Part shown: positions 15,542-23,927 of the stretch, piece after piece
Layout of the letters: each line of letters opens with the position of its first letter
Position numbering within the stretch: position 1 is the first letter of the stretch
Source: an uncultured Lachnospiraceae bacterium
Lineage (GTDB): Bacteria > Bacillota > Clostridia > Lachnospirales > Lachnospiraceae
DNA length: 41,192 nt
Reading direction: 5' to 3'
NCBI GenBank assembly: GCA_944383835.1
Contig: CALWRE010000238.1
Location: 1 to 41,192, forward strand
Made by a program: the position numbers and the translations under genes
The notes under the pieces: generated by a model
Databases searched by the model: none
The model's input: only the letters and a program-made list of their open reading frames with translations
What the model was told of the DNA's origin: nothing

Positions 15542-15693
15542 AAATCCTCCGAAAAGCCGCGGCATTCTGCCGCTGTAATCCGGGCCGTCCAAAAGCCCGC
15601 ATGAAATCTTACCTCTTTTTTGTAAACCCCGGCCGCCTTCTCTGTTAAATCCATGTAAAATCCCGCCCCGGATGCATTTTGTCCCAATGCAGC

Positions 15694-16485
15694 TTACTCG
15701 TAATTGCGGTTAAACCGGGCCGACAGGGCCTCCCCGCTGTCGATGGCATGATAATACTTATAAATCATCGTAACCGTAGGCTGAACAGCCGCCTTGTAGC
15801 GGGCAAAAAGCTCCCGGCTGATGGGCCGGCAGGCCTCGTTGGCCGTAAGGCCCATAATCACGCCTCCGTAATTGTCATACTGCCGGGCCGCCTTCATGAT
15901 GCCGGTGACCACCGCCTCCTTCTTTTTGCCGTCGATATGGAGAAGGTTTTTGGTCCGGCGCATGGACTTCAGGCATTGGCGCACCTGATGGGGGGAAATC
16001 CCCTCGTAGAACTCGCTCATGACCCAGGCCACCGCCTCATCGGTGGGAATCACCCTTCCCACCCGAAACTGGGTCGGATCCTGTTTGGCGCGGAGCATCA
16101 GGCTGCGGTCAAATTCCGTCTCAATCTCATTGTGACTGATGCCGGTCTCCTCCACCATCTCCTCCACATAGCCGTGGCATTCGCTGTCCAGCATGAAATG
16201 GCAGATCACGCCCAGGATATAAGCGCAGTGCGGCGTGTCCTTGCCCCGATCCGCGAGGATCTCCCTGGCCCGCTCAAAAAAGCCGGCGGCCAGTTCCTCA
16301 TGCAGACGGTTTCCATATTCCCGGATGGGATTCTTCTTCAGCGGATGATAGAAAAACAGGAAATCCGGGCCCTGCAGGCCGATGCGGAAATACTCCTGGT
16401 ATTTGTGAACCATCCAGTGAATATCGCCCTCCAGTTCCTTGTAAACAATTCTCCCAAACGTATCGTGTGCATAAATAGCAGGCAT
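15694..16485 (-). CDS. Zinc-dependent phospholipase C family protein
   Basis: 263 residues. The ligand pattern of zinc-dependent phospholipase C is visible: His7 near the start, Asp41 in GLQGPD, His96-x3-Asp100 and His104 in CHFMLDSECH, and His118-x3-Glu122 in SHNEIE. In clostridial alpha-toxin these positions bind three zinc ions. No signal peptide is seen, and the C-terminal C2-like domain of the toxins is missing, so this is an intracellular member, common in Lachnospiraceae and of unknown substrate. It is probably not a toxin. It lies 51 bases after purL on the same strand. Confidence 0.82.
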   Translation of the reverse strand: MPAIYAHDTFGRIVYKELEGDIHWMVHKYQEYFRIGLQGPDFLFFYHPLKKNPIREYGNRLHEELAAGFFERAREILADRGKDTPHCAYILGVICHFMLDSECHGYVEEMVEETGISHNEIETEFDRSLMLRAKQDPTQFRVGRVIPTDEAVAWVMSEFYEGISPHQVRQCLKSMRRTKNLLHIDGKKKEAVVTGIMKAARQYDNYGGVIMGLTANEACRPISRELFARYKAAVQPTVTMIYKYYHAIDSGEALSARFNRNYE

Positions 16486-16536
16486 GGGGTACCTCCTTTA
16501 TCGTTAAGCCCTGCTGTCAAATGTTACCGACAGACG

Positions 16537-19500
16537 TCACTGAAAGTAACGGACGCCGGACTCGAAAATCTTCATGTCCTGTTCGCCGTAAATATTGATT
16601 GCCACTCCGTCGCCCCGGCGCTCGCTGTGGGCCATCTTGCCCAGGATCCGGCCGTCGGGGCTGGTGATCCCTTCGATTGCCTGGAAGGAGCCGTTGACAT
16701 TCCACTCCTCGTCCATCGACGGATTCCCGTCCGCGTCCACGTACTGCGTGGCGATCTGTCCGGCGGCCGCCAGGCGGGAAAGCCAGGCATCGTCCGCCAC
16801 AAACCGGCCCTCGCCGTGGGAAGCGGGGTTACAGTAGGTGCCGCCCAGTTCCGCCCCGGCCAGCCAAGGCGACCGATTGGAAACCACCTTTGTATATACC
16901 ATTTTTGACACATGACGGCCGATTGTATTCATCGTAAGCGTAGGAGAATCTTCCTTCTGCTCACAGATTTTTCCGTAAGGCACCAGCCCCAGTTTAATCA
17001 GAGCCTGGAACCCATTGCAGATGCCCAGCATCAGGCCGTCCCGCTCCTGCAGAAGCCTCTCGATGGCCTCGGCAATGATCTCATTGCGGAATACCGTCGC
17101 AAAGAATTTCGCGCTCCCCTCCGGTTCGTCTCCTGCGGAGAAGCCGCCGGGGAACATAACAATCTGGGACTTGCCTATTTCCGCCGCATACTCCCGCACC
17201 GACTCCTCGATATCCGAGGCCGTCAGGTTGCGGAATACCTTCGTGACCACCGAAGCGCCGGCCCGTTCAAAGGCCCTGGCGCTGTCGTATTCGCAGTTGG
17301 TGCCGGGGAAGACCGGGATAAACACCTGGGGCTTCGCCGTCTTATGGGAGCAGACGTACACGTCCTTGGCCTGATAGAGGGAAATCCGGGGTTCCTTCTT
17401 TTCCGCCCCGGAGTCGGTGGGGAAGACCTTTTCCAGAGGGGCCTTCAAGGCGGACAGCATCTCGTCCACCGACAGCTCCATTCCGATGCAGGCCACGACA
17501 GGCTTTTCCGACACCCGGCCGATTTCGATATACGGAACTTCCAGCTCCATGTCCTCCGTCGCCTCGGCCACAATATTGCCCCAGCCCGGAGCAAAGAGGT
17601 AGGGCAGGGCTTCTTCGCCCAGAACCGCGCCCAGATGGTTGCCGAAGGCCATCTTGCTGATGCTCTCGGAAATTCCCCTGCCCTCGCAGACGTAAGCGGA
17701 CAACACATGGCCCGCCCCGATCTCCCGGTGAAGGGCCTCGTAGGTTTCCAGCGCCTGGGAAAAGACGGGAACGTCGTAGGCGTCTCTCTCAATGGTAAGG
17801 AGGACCAGACGGCTGCCGGGTTTTTTCAGCTCCGGCGTGATAATATCCTTTTCCTTTGCCACATCCACCGCAAAGGATACCAGGGTAGGCGGAACGTTCA
17901 GCTCGTTGAAGCTGCCGGACATGCTGTCCGTGCCGCCGATGCTGGCCAGCCCCAGTTCCATCTGGGCCCGGAACGCGCCGAGAAGGGCCTGGAACGGCAT
18001 GCCCCAGCGGCGGGAATCCTCCGTCATCCTCTCGAAATATTCCTGGAAGGTAAAGTGGATCCCCCGGACATCCCCGCCTGCCGCCGCAATCTTCGCCACC
18101 GAAGAAAGGACTGCATAGAGGGCTCCGTGGTAAGGGCTCCAGGAGGACAGATACGGGTCGAAGCCGTAGCTCATCATCGTCACCGTATCGCACTTTCCCT
18201 TTGCCACCGGGAGCTTGGCCACCATCGCCTGGGTTTCGGTCAGCTGGTAGCGGCCGCCGTAGGGCATCAGGACGCTGCCGGCCCCGATGGAGCCGTCGAA
18301 CATTTCCACCAGCCCCTTCTGGGAGCAGACGTTTAAGTCGCTTAAATTTGCCAGCCAGGCCTCTTTCAGGGCCTCGCCGGACCGATTCTCCTTGTCTCCC
18401 GCCGACTGGAAGGGATTCCCCTCCTTATTGGGGACGACCACCGTCACGTCGGTCTCCTGATGGGCCCCGTTGGTGTCTAAGAAGGCCCGGCTGATATCCA
18501 CCACCGGCTTGCCTCTCCAGTTCAGGACCAGCCTGGGTTCCTCGGTCACCACCGCCACCGGCGTGGCCTCCAGGTTTTCCTCCGCCGCATAGGCCAGGAA
18601 AGCCTCCACATCGGCGGGACTGACCACCACGGCCATTCTCTCCTGGGACTCGGAGATCGCGATCTCCGTCCCGTCCAGACCGGCGTATTTCTTTGGCACC
18701 TTATCGAGGTCTACCTGCAGGCCGGCCGCCAGCTCGCCGATGGCCACCGAAACTCCTCCCGCGCCGAAATCGTTGCATTTCTTAATCAGATGGCTGACCT
18801 CCTCGCGGCGGAACAGCCTCTGCAGCTTTCTCTCCGTGGGGGCGTTTCCCTTCTGCACCTCCGCCCCGCAGGTCTCGATGGAAGACTCCGTATGGACCTT
18901 GGAGGAGCCGGTGGCCCCGCCCAGGCCGTCGCGGCCGGTCCGCCCGCCAAGCAGTACGATCACATCGCCGGGATCGGAATTTCCCCGCACGACCGCCCGT
19001 CTGGGAGCCGCCCCCATCACCGCGCCGATCTCCATTCTCTTGGCCACATAGCCCGGATGGTAGATCTCCTTTACGTAGCCGGTCGCCAGGCCGATCTGGT
19101 TGCCGTAGGAGCTGTAGCCCTTCGCCGCCCCGGTGACCAGCTTTTTCTGCGGCAGCTTGCCCTTTAACGTCGCCGACACCGGCGCCGTGGGATCCGCCGC
19201 CCCGGTGATGCGCATGGCCTGGTACACATAGGTACGGCCGGACAGGGGATCGCGGATGGCTCCGCCCAGGCAGGTGGCCGCCCCGCCGAAAGGCTCGATC
19301 TCCGTCGGATGGTTGTGGGTCTCGTTCTTGAAATTGACCAGCCACTCCTCGGTCTTTCCGTCTACTTCCACCGGCGCCACAATGCTGCAGGCGTTGATCT
19401 CGTCGGACTCCTCCTGGTCGGTTAGCTTCCCGTCCTTTTTCAGCTTGCGCATCGCGATCAGGGCCAGATCCATCAGGCTCACATACTTGTCCGGCCTTCC

Positions 19501-20295
19501 GGCAAAGATCTCCTCCCTGGTCTTTTTATACTGTTCGTAGGTCTCCTCGATGGGAGCCCGGTAATCCCCCTCGGTGAAGGCGACGTTTTTCAGCTCGGTC
19601 TGGAAGGTGGTATGGCGGCAGTGATCCGACCAGTAGGTATCCAGCACCCGAATCTCCGTCACCGTGGGATTTCGTTTTTCTTCCTGCGCAAAATGATCCC
19701 GGATAAAGAGGAAGTCGCGGAAGGTCATCGCCAGATTCAGGCTGTCATAGAGAGAATGCAGTTCCTCCTCGCCCATGGTGATAAAGCCGTCGAAGACCTT
19801 GACGTCCTCCGGCTCCGGGAAATCCGACACCAGGGTCTTCGGAACCGCCGAAGAAGCCTCGCGGGAATCCACCGGGTTGATGCACAGGTTTTTGACCGCG
19901 TCAAACTGCTCCTTTGTCAGTTTCCCGCAGAGCACATAGGTGGTGGCCGTGCGGATTACCGGCTCCTCGCCCGGAGACAGCAGGCGCACGCACTGCTCGG
20001 CGGAATCGGCCCGCTGGTCAAACTGACCGGGCAGATATTCCACCGAAAAGATCCGGTCCCCGTCCTCGGCCGGAAAAGAATCCTCGTAAACCCGATCCAC
20101 CGGCGGCTCCGAAAAAATCGTATTCTTTGCCCTGGCGTAGGTTTCCTCCGACAAGTTTTCCATATCGTAGCGGATCAGCACCCGCACCTTTTCCACCGTG
20201 CCGATCTCCAGATAATCCCGAATCTCCTCCAGCAGTTCCTTTGCGCGCACCGCATAGGGAGGCAGCTTTTCCACATAGATTCTCTTAACGCTCAT
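16537..20295 (-). CDS. purL: Phosphoribosylformylglycinamidine synthase, single-chain form
   Basis: 1252 residues, combining the PurS-like, PurL and PurQ functions in one chain as in clostridia. An N-terminal domain precedes two AIRS-type ATP-binding halves (DHCRHTTFQTELKNV and NETHNHPTEIEPFGGAATC in the first; GGTDSMSGSFNEL in the second). A class I glutaminase ends the chain with nucleophile Cys1093 (GICNGFQ) and a His1223/Glu1225 pair (MAHSER). It converts FGAR, glutamine and ATP to FGAM. GGAGGAAAAGG precedes the ATG. A sigma-like gene ends 23 bases upstream, and a phospholipase-like gene follows. The reading frame is intact throughout. Confidence 0.96.
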   Translation of the reverse strand: MSVKRIYVEKLPPYAVRAKELLEEIRDYLEIGTVEKVRVLIRYDMENLSEETYARAKNTIFSEPPVDRVYEDSFPAEDGDRIFSVEYLPGQFDQRADSAEQCVRLLSPGEEPVIRTATTYVLCGKLTKEQFDAVKNLCINPVDSREASSAVPKTLVSDFPEPEDVKVFDGFITMGEEELHSLYDSLNLAMTFRDFLFIRDHFAQEEKRNPTVTEIRVLDTYWSDHCRHTTFQTELKNVAFTEGDYRAPIEETYEQYKKTREEIFAGRPDKYVSLMDLALIAMRKLKKDGKLTDQEESDEINACSIVAPVEVDGKTEEWLVNFKNETHNHPTEIEPFGGAATCLGGAIRDPLSGRTYVYQAMRITGAADPTAPVSATLKGKLPQKKLVTGAAKGYSSYGNQIGLATGYVKEIYHPGYVAKRMEIGAVMGAAPRRAVVRGNSDPGDVIVLLGGRTGRDGLGGATGSSKVHTESSIETCGAEVQKGNAPTERKLQRLFRREEVSHLIKKCNDFGAGGVSVAIGELAAGLQVDLDKVPKKYAGLDGTEIAISESQERMAVVVSPADVEAFLAYAAEENLEATPVAVVTEEPRLVLNWRGKPVVDISRAFLDTNGAHQETDVTVVVPNKEGNPFQSAGDKENRSGEALKEAWLANLSDLNVCSQKGLVEMFDGSIGAGSVLMPYGGRYQLTETQAMVAKLPVAKGKCDTVTMMSYGFDPYLSSWSPYHGALYAVLSSVAKIAAAGGDVRGIHFTFQEYFERMTEDSRRWGMPFQALLGAFRAQMELGLASIGGTDSMSGSFNELNVPPTLVSFAVDVAKEKDIITPELKKPGSRLVLLTIERDAYDVPVFSQALETYEALHREIGAGHVLSAYVCEGRGISESISKMAFGNHLGAVLGEEALPYLFAPGWGNIVAEATEDMELEVPYIEIGRVSEKPVVACIGMELSVDEMLSALKAPLEKVFPTDSGAEKKEPRISLYQAKDVYVCSHKTAKPQVFIPVFPGTNCEYDSARAFERAGASVVTKVFRNLTASDIEESVREYAAEIGKSQIVMFPGGFSAGDEPEGSAKFFATVFRNEIIAEAIERLLQERDGLMLGICNGFQALIKLGLVPYGKICEQKEDSPTLTMNTIGRHVSKMVYTKVVSNRSPWLAGAELGGTYCNPASHGEGRFVADDAWLSRLAAAGQIATQYVDADGNPSMDEEWNVNGSFQAIEGITSPDGRILGKMAHSERRGDGVAINIYGEQDMKIFESGVRYFQ

Positions 20296-20318
20296 CCTTT
20301 TCCTCCATCCGTCTTTTG

Positions 20319-21113
20319 TTATCCTTCAAACATATTCATCGCATCCAGCGACATCTTCACCAAGGCCTCCACCTTGGCCTGGTCCATATGGAGATAAGCG
20401 GCCAGCTCCTGGGCCGTCGCCTCCCGTTCCAGCTCCTCGGCCAACTCCTCCGTGGCCCGCATCAGGGCATTGGCGTCCTGGGCCAGATGGCGGCCCACGT
20501 CGTCCGCCCCGGTCTGCTCCCGGATCGCCTCCACCATGGCCCTCTCGATCTCCTCCAGCAAATGAAGGCGGAAGCTTTTCTGCCGGTCATAGGTTTCCAT
20601 GGCTAAAAGCAGAGCCATATTCCCTTCCTGCACCAGATCGGCCGCCAGGACTCCCTGGCCCAGATATTCCTCGCTGATTCGGACAACCTGGGGGAGGTTC
20701 CCCTCGATCAGCCTCTCTTTGGCCTGGGCGTCCCCGGCCAGCATGGCCTCGATCAGCTCTTCTTCCTCTTCTCGCCGGTAACGCCGCAGCTTTTTCAGCT
20801 CGTCCAGATACATCTTATAGTAAGCCGACTCCCTGCCGTCTCCGTCCTTTGCCTTCTCCTGCCCGCCGGCCTTCCTGGCGGTCTCCGCCTCCGGCTCCCC
20901 GAAAAGCTCCCGGCTTCTGCCGGACGCCGGAGCATCCTGAATTTTCACCCGGTTCGACTCCAGGTAAGCGCAGACCAGGCCCAGCTGTTCCTGCGACAGA
21001 TGGAACTCACTGCAGGCCTCCTGGACCTGCGGCATCGTCAGCATCCCATCCGAGGCTGCAGCCAAGTCGAGCAAAGCGTCCAATGCTTCTTTAAATTTTA
21101 TTTGTTCGTCCAT
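20319..21113 (-). CDS. Sigma-70-like protein lacking region 4
   Basis: 264 residues that align by eye with a primary sigma factor up to region 3 only. Residues about 5-58 resemble region 1.1. Residues 97-177 resemble regions 1.2-2.2 (YYKMYLDELKKLRRYRREEE, then AKERLIEGNLPQVVRISEEY and ADLVQEGNMALLLAMETYD, the core-RNAP-binding face). Residues 178-200 replace regions 2.3-2.4 without the usual Trp/aromatic residues that melt and read the -10. Residues 206-260 resemble region 3. No region 4 follows: the stop lies 23 bases before purL. Start 21113 is chosen for a GAGGAG 8 bases upstream. It may bind polymerase without reading promoters, but this is inference. Confidence 0.75.
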   Translation of the reverse strand: MDEQIKFKEALDALLDLAAASDGMLTMPQVQEACSEFHLSQEQLGLVCAYLESNRVKIQDAPASGRSRELFGEPEAETARKAGGQEKAKDGDGRESAYYKMYLDELKKLRRYRREEEEELIEAMLAGDAQAKERLIEGNLPQVVRISEEYLGQGVLAADLVQEGNMALLLAMETYDRQKSFRLHLLEEIERAMVEAIREQTGADDVGRHLAQDANALMRATEELAEELEREATAQELAAYLHMDQAKVEALVKMSLDAMNMFEG

Positions 21114-21143
21114 TGCCATCACTCCTCATTCCTTCTATCTGGT

Positions 21144-21152
21144 AATATAACA
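21144..21152 (-). promoter_or_regulatory. Possible extended -10 promoter for the sigma-like/purL operon
   Basis: On the minus strand TG-T-TATATT (21152-21144) forms an extended -10 about 30 bases upstream of the start at 21113. No good -35 stands 17 bases further up. It lies just downstream of the degV terminator, where a new transcript must begin. Confidence 0.4.
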
Positions 21153-21174
21153 CAAACAGCGACAAATGAACAGC

Positions 21175-21207
21175 AAAAAAGAATCCCGGCAGGCAGGATT
21201 CTTTTTT
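21175..21207. terminator. Symmetric terminator between degV and the sigma-like gene
   Basis: Six A, GAATCC (21181-21186), nine bases, GGATTC (21196-21201), six T. The stem can extend to 12 bp and has a T run on either strand. Its clear user is the minus-strand degV gene that stops at 21239. Confidence 0.8.
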
Positions 21208-21238
21208 CACATATTCATATCCAGGGTAAAAACACTTG

Positions 21239-22093
21239 TTACAAGGCGATGACGATTCCTCCGTCCCCTGCGTACAGGCTGCTGACACCGGCTGCGGGCG
21301 CCACATAGACGTCCTTGAAGCTTAAACGGCTGCAGATATTTTCCATGACGCTCTTGGCCCGCTCCGGGCAGTTGCAGTGGACGATACCCAGGATTTTCTC
21401 CTTGGTATTGATCCCCTTGCTGATGGTATCCTGCACCACTGTATCGCAGAGCTTATTGAGGGCCTTCGTGATGCCCCTAGCCTGATCCAGCTTAATGATG
21501 ACGCCGTGATCCGCTCCCATCACCGGCTTAATATTGAGTGCAGAAGCCAGGATGGCCGCAATGCCGGTCAGCCGTCCGTTTTTGCGCAGGAAATCCAGGG
21601 TTTCCAGCACGAAGTAGGTATTCATGTGGTCGCGGAAATCACTTACCTTCTCCACAATCTCCTCAAAAGAAGCCCCCGCCTCCGCCAGCTCCTGAATCTT
21701 GAAGGCGATCAGGGCCTCGCCGCAGCAGGCCGAATCCGAGCTGAACACATGGATCTTCTTCGGGCTCTCCGGATGCTCCTCATGGTACAGATTCACCGCC
21801 AGGACGGCGCTGTTGTAAGTGCCGCTCAGGTGCTGAGACAGGGTCACGACAAAGACCATATCCTCCTCGCCCTCATAGACCGCCATAAAGTCCTCCGGAG
21901 AAGGGCAGGCCGACTTCTGCACCGCCTTGCTCTCCCGCACCAGCTGTAAAAAATGCGCCTGATCGAAGGTCTCATCGTCGCGGATGTAAGTGTCATCCAC
22001 CTGCAGCGTCAGCGGCACCAGACGAAAATGGGGGTCTTTCTTATACTTCTCGGTTAAATCACAGCAGCTGTCACCAATAATCCTGTAGCTCAT
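21239..22093 (-). CDS. DegV family fatty-acid-binding protein (first copy)
   Basis: 284 residues. The N-terminal lobe opens SYRIIGDSCCDLTEKYK. PLTLQVDD, SACPSPEDF and TLSQHLSGTYNSA follow, the last carrying the conserved Ser of the DegV lipid site. RKNGRLTGIAAI and NIKPVMGADHG lie in the middle. DegV/FakB proteins bind single fatty acids and can present them to a fatty acid kinase; no FakA gene is seen here. The start at 22093 follows GAGGAG at 9 bases. The start codon lies in one arm of a 12-base inverted repeat (22090-22219), so translation might be controlled by structure. A second DegV is encoded at 39056. Confidence 0.88.
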   Translation of the reverse strand: MSYRIIGDSCCDLTEKYKKDPHFRLVPLTLQVDDTYIRDDETFDQAHFLQLVRESKAVQKSACPSPEDFMAVYEGEEDMVFVVTLSQHLSGTYNSAVLAVNLYHEEHPESPKKIHVFSSDSACCGEALIAFKIQELAEAGASFEEIVEKVSDFRDHMNTYFVLETLDFLRKNGRLTGIAAILASALNIKPVMGADHGVIIKLDQARGITKALNKLCDTVVQDTISKGINTKEKILGIVHCNCPERAKSVMENICSRLSFKDVYVAPAAGVSSLYAGDGGIVIAL

Positions 22094-22219
22094 TGTACTA
22101 TCTCCTCGCACTAACTGATATTAAAAACCTGCGCACTTCATCTCACATTCTCTTTTATGTCTTATTCAGCGCTTTGTTATATGGTTTTCATTACTACATA
22201 TAATAGCATAGTACAATGA
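22090..22219 (-). repeat. 12-base inverted repeat spanning the degV leader and start codon
   Basis: TCATTGTACTAT at 22090-22101 and its exact complement ATAGTACAATGA at 22208-22219, 106 bases apart. On the minus-strand transcript the 3' arm includes the degV start codon and lies next to its ribosome site. The region between is AT-rich and otherwise featureless. Confidence 0.5.
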
Positions 22220-22245
22220 ACTTGAAAAGCCCTTTTTGAAACTTT

Positions 22246-23024
22246 CTATCTCCTGCACTGATCCAGCGCATACAATGCAGCCCCGGTAGCCCCCACAATC
22301 TCCGATTCCGGGCAGATATAGAGCTTTGCCCCAATCTTTTCCTCCACGGCGCGGACGACGCCCGGATTCTTCGCCACGCCGCCGGTCATCATAAACTCCG
22401 GCTCCAGTCCCACCCGGCGAAGCAGGGAGTAAGCCTTGCCGGCGATGGCATGACAGACGCCGTCGGCGATAGCCGCTTTTTCCTTATTATTAGCGATCAG
22501 GGAGATTACCTCCGATTCGGCAAAGACGGAGCACATGCTGGTGATCTCGATCTTCTCGGTGGAGGTCAGGGCGATTTCACCCAGCTCGGCAATATCGATC
22601 TCCAGCCTCCGGGCAATCATCTCCAGGAAACGTCCGGTGCCCGCCGCGCACTTGTCATTCATCACAAAATCCTTGACCTCTCCCTCCTCATTCAGATGAA
22701 TGGCCTTGCTGTCCTGCCCGCCGATATCCAGAATCGTGCGGATCGCCGGATTGAAATAGTGGGCCCTCTGCCGTGGCAGCTGATCTCCGTCACATTTTCA
22801 TCGGCGAAGGAAATGCTCACGCGGCCGTAGCCGGTGGAAACGATCCGGGTCAGATCTTCTTTCCGGAGGCCGGCCTTATCCAGCACCTCTTTCAGGGCTT
22901 TTGCGGCGCTCTCCCCCGCCTTGGCTCCGGTGCGCACCACCTAAAAGGCCACAATCTCTCTCTTTTCATTTATGATCACCGCGTTGGTCGAAGTGGACCC
23001 GCTGTCAATACCCATTACATACAT
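22246..23024 (-). pseudogene. Acyl-CoA dehydratase activase, broken by a nonsense codon and a frameshift
   Basis: Joined across its breaks this encodes about 260 residues of the HgdC/BadF-type ATPase family, which uses ATP to drive an electron from its 4Fe-4S cluster into 2-hydroxyacyl-CoA dehydratases. Visible pieces are MGIDSGSTSTNAVI (first phosphate loop), STGYGR, VTEISCHGRG, DIGGQDSKA, MNDKCAAGTGRFLE (cluster Cys), CSVFAESEVISL and MTGGVAKNPGV. Lesions: an in-frame TAG at 22943-22941, right after EIVAF, and a one-base loss in the GGGCCC run near 22761-22766, after which the frame moves. All key motifs remain, so decay is recent or the lesions are sequencing errors. The start at 23024 follows AAAGGAACAG. 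Confidence 0.8.
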
Positions 23025-23927
23025 TTTCTCTGTTCCTTTCCTTTGTCCTGCTGCTTTTTCTGCCCCTGCGCCCTCCGGCTGCGTTCCCAATGACTCCAAA
23101 AAGGCCTGGATACGGGTCAGGATCTGCCCCTCGCTCTGCCTGGTGTAATCCGTTTTCAGAAGGAGCATCGGCTTTTTCAGCCAGTTTTTCAGCCAGGCGT
23201 ATTCATAAGCATAATTGTCGCAGAACTGGACGGTGTGGTAAATGATCCCATCCACGCTGTCCGCATACCGGCGGATCAGCTCGTCCCTTCCGGCCGCCTT
23301 CTCCATCCGCATGCAAGGAAACTGGCTGAGAAGCCCTCTGACATAGCCGGTCATCACATTCTCCGGCTCATAGAGAAGCTTGCGTCCCAGGCCGGTACAG
23401 GTCAGGTCAAAGGCCACGTTCGTTCCCTGCTCCTCCAGAATTTCCCGAATCCTCTCATTGGCTCTGGCTCCCAGGATGCCGATATTCAGACGGCCGGGAA
23501 CTGATTTTTTCTCCTCCTCCGTCCTTTTCCCCTGCAGACAGGCGGCGAATTTCTCCTCGTCAAAGGTCTTTCCGGAAAATTTCTCATAGGCCCTTATCAT
23601 CTCCCGAATCCGTTTCTCATAGAGAGTGATTCCCGCATCCTTGGTGATCCGGGGCGTGTCCAGCATATAGATGAACTTGTCCGGGAATTCCTCCTTCAGC
23701 ACGTCGTAGAGGCGGCGGATGCTGTCGCAGCAGGTGGTCAGCACGATCCCCTCATACTCCGTCTCCATGACCTCCTCGAGCACCCCCTTGGCAAAGCTGC
23801 AGATATTGGGATGCATCCGCATGTCCGCCTGGTTGAAGCTGGTCACCTGCGGCTCGATCCTTTTCATCTCGGCTCCCATGGATTCAAAAATCTCCACCGG
23901 AACATATTTGCAAACATAACCTAGCAT
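22941..23927 (-). CDS. 2-hydroxyacyl-CoA dehydratase subunit (HgdB-like), reading in frame into the activase
   Basis: 328 codons. The first 300 or so form an HgdB/HgdA-type subunit with candidate cluster cysteines in HPNICSFAKG, TTCCDSIRRLYD and VQFCDNYAYE, and the closing LLLKTDYTRQSEGQILTRIQAF. Such subunits bind a 4Fe-4S cluster and help remove water from 2-hydroxyacyl-CoA. No stop follows: an Ala/Gly/Lys-rich linker of about 21 residues runs in frame into the activase start (MYVMGID) and on to the TAG at 22941. This is either a natural fusion or a lost stop codon. The start overlaps the end of the upstream subunit gene by 7 bases. The substrate is unknown, and no CoA-transferase gene is nearby. 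Confidence 0.75.
   Translation of the reverse strand: MLGYVCKYVPVEIFESMGAEMKRIEPQVTSFNQADMRMHPNICSFAKGVLEEVMETEYEGIVLTTCCDSIRRLYDVLKEEFPDKFIYMLDTPRITKDAGITLYEKRIREMIRAYEKFSGKTFDEEKFAACLQGKRTEEEKKSVPGRLNIGILGARANERIREILEEQGTNVAFDLTCTGLGRKLLYEPENVMTGYVRGLLSQFPCMRMEKAAGRDELIRRYADSVDGIIYHTVQFCDNYAYEYAWLKNWLKKPMLLLKTDYTRQSEGQILTRIQAFLESLGTQPEGAGAEKAAGQRKGTEKMYVMGIDSGSTSTNAVIINEKREIVAF

Noticed and set aside
15694..16485. The zinc phospholipase-like protein as a secreted alpha-toxin
   Set aside because: It lacks a signal peptide and the C-terminal membrane-binding domain.
15679..18336. Two long plus-strand open frames (409 and 474 codons) opposite the phospholipase-like gene and purL
   Set aside because: They are antisense shadows of strongly conserved minus-strand genes, lack ribosome sites and show no family motifs; high GC content leaves such frames open.
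22941..22943. The activase TAG as a recoded codon (pyrrolysine or programmed readthrough)
   Set aside because: No readthrough signal is seen, the residue is not a known special site, and a second frameshift in the same gene argues for decay.
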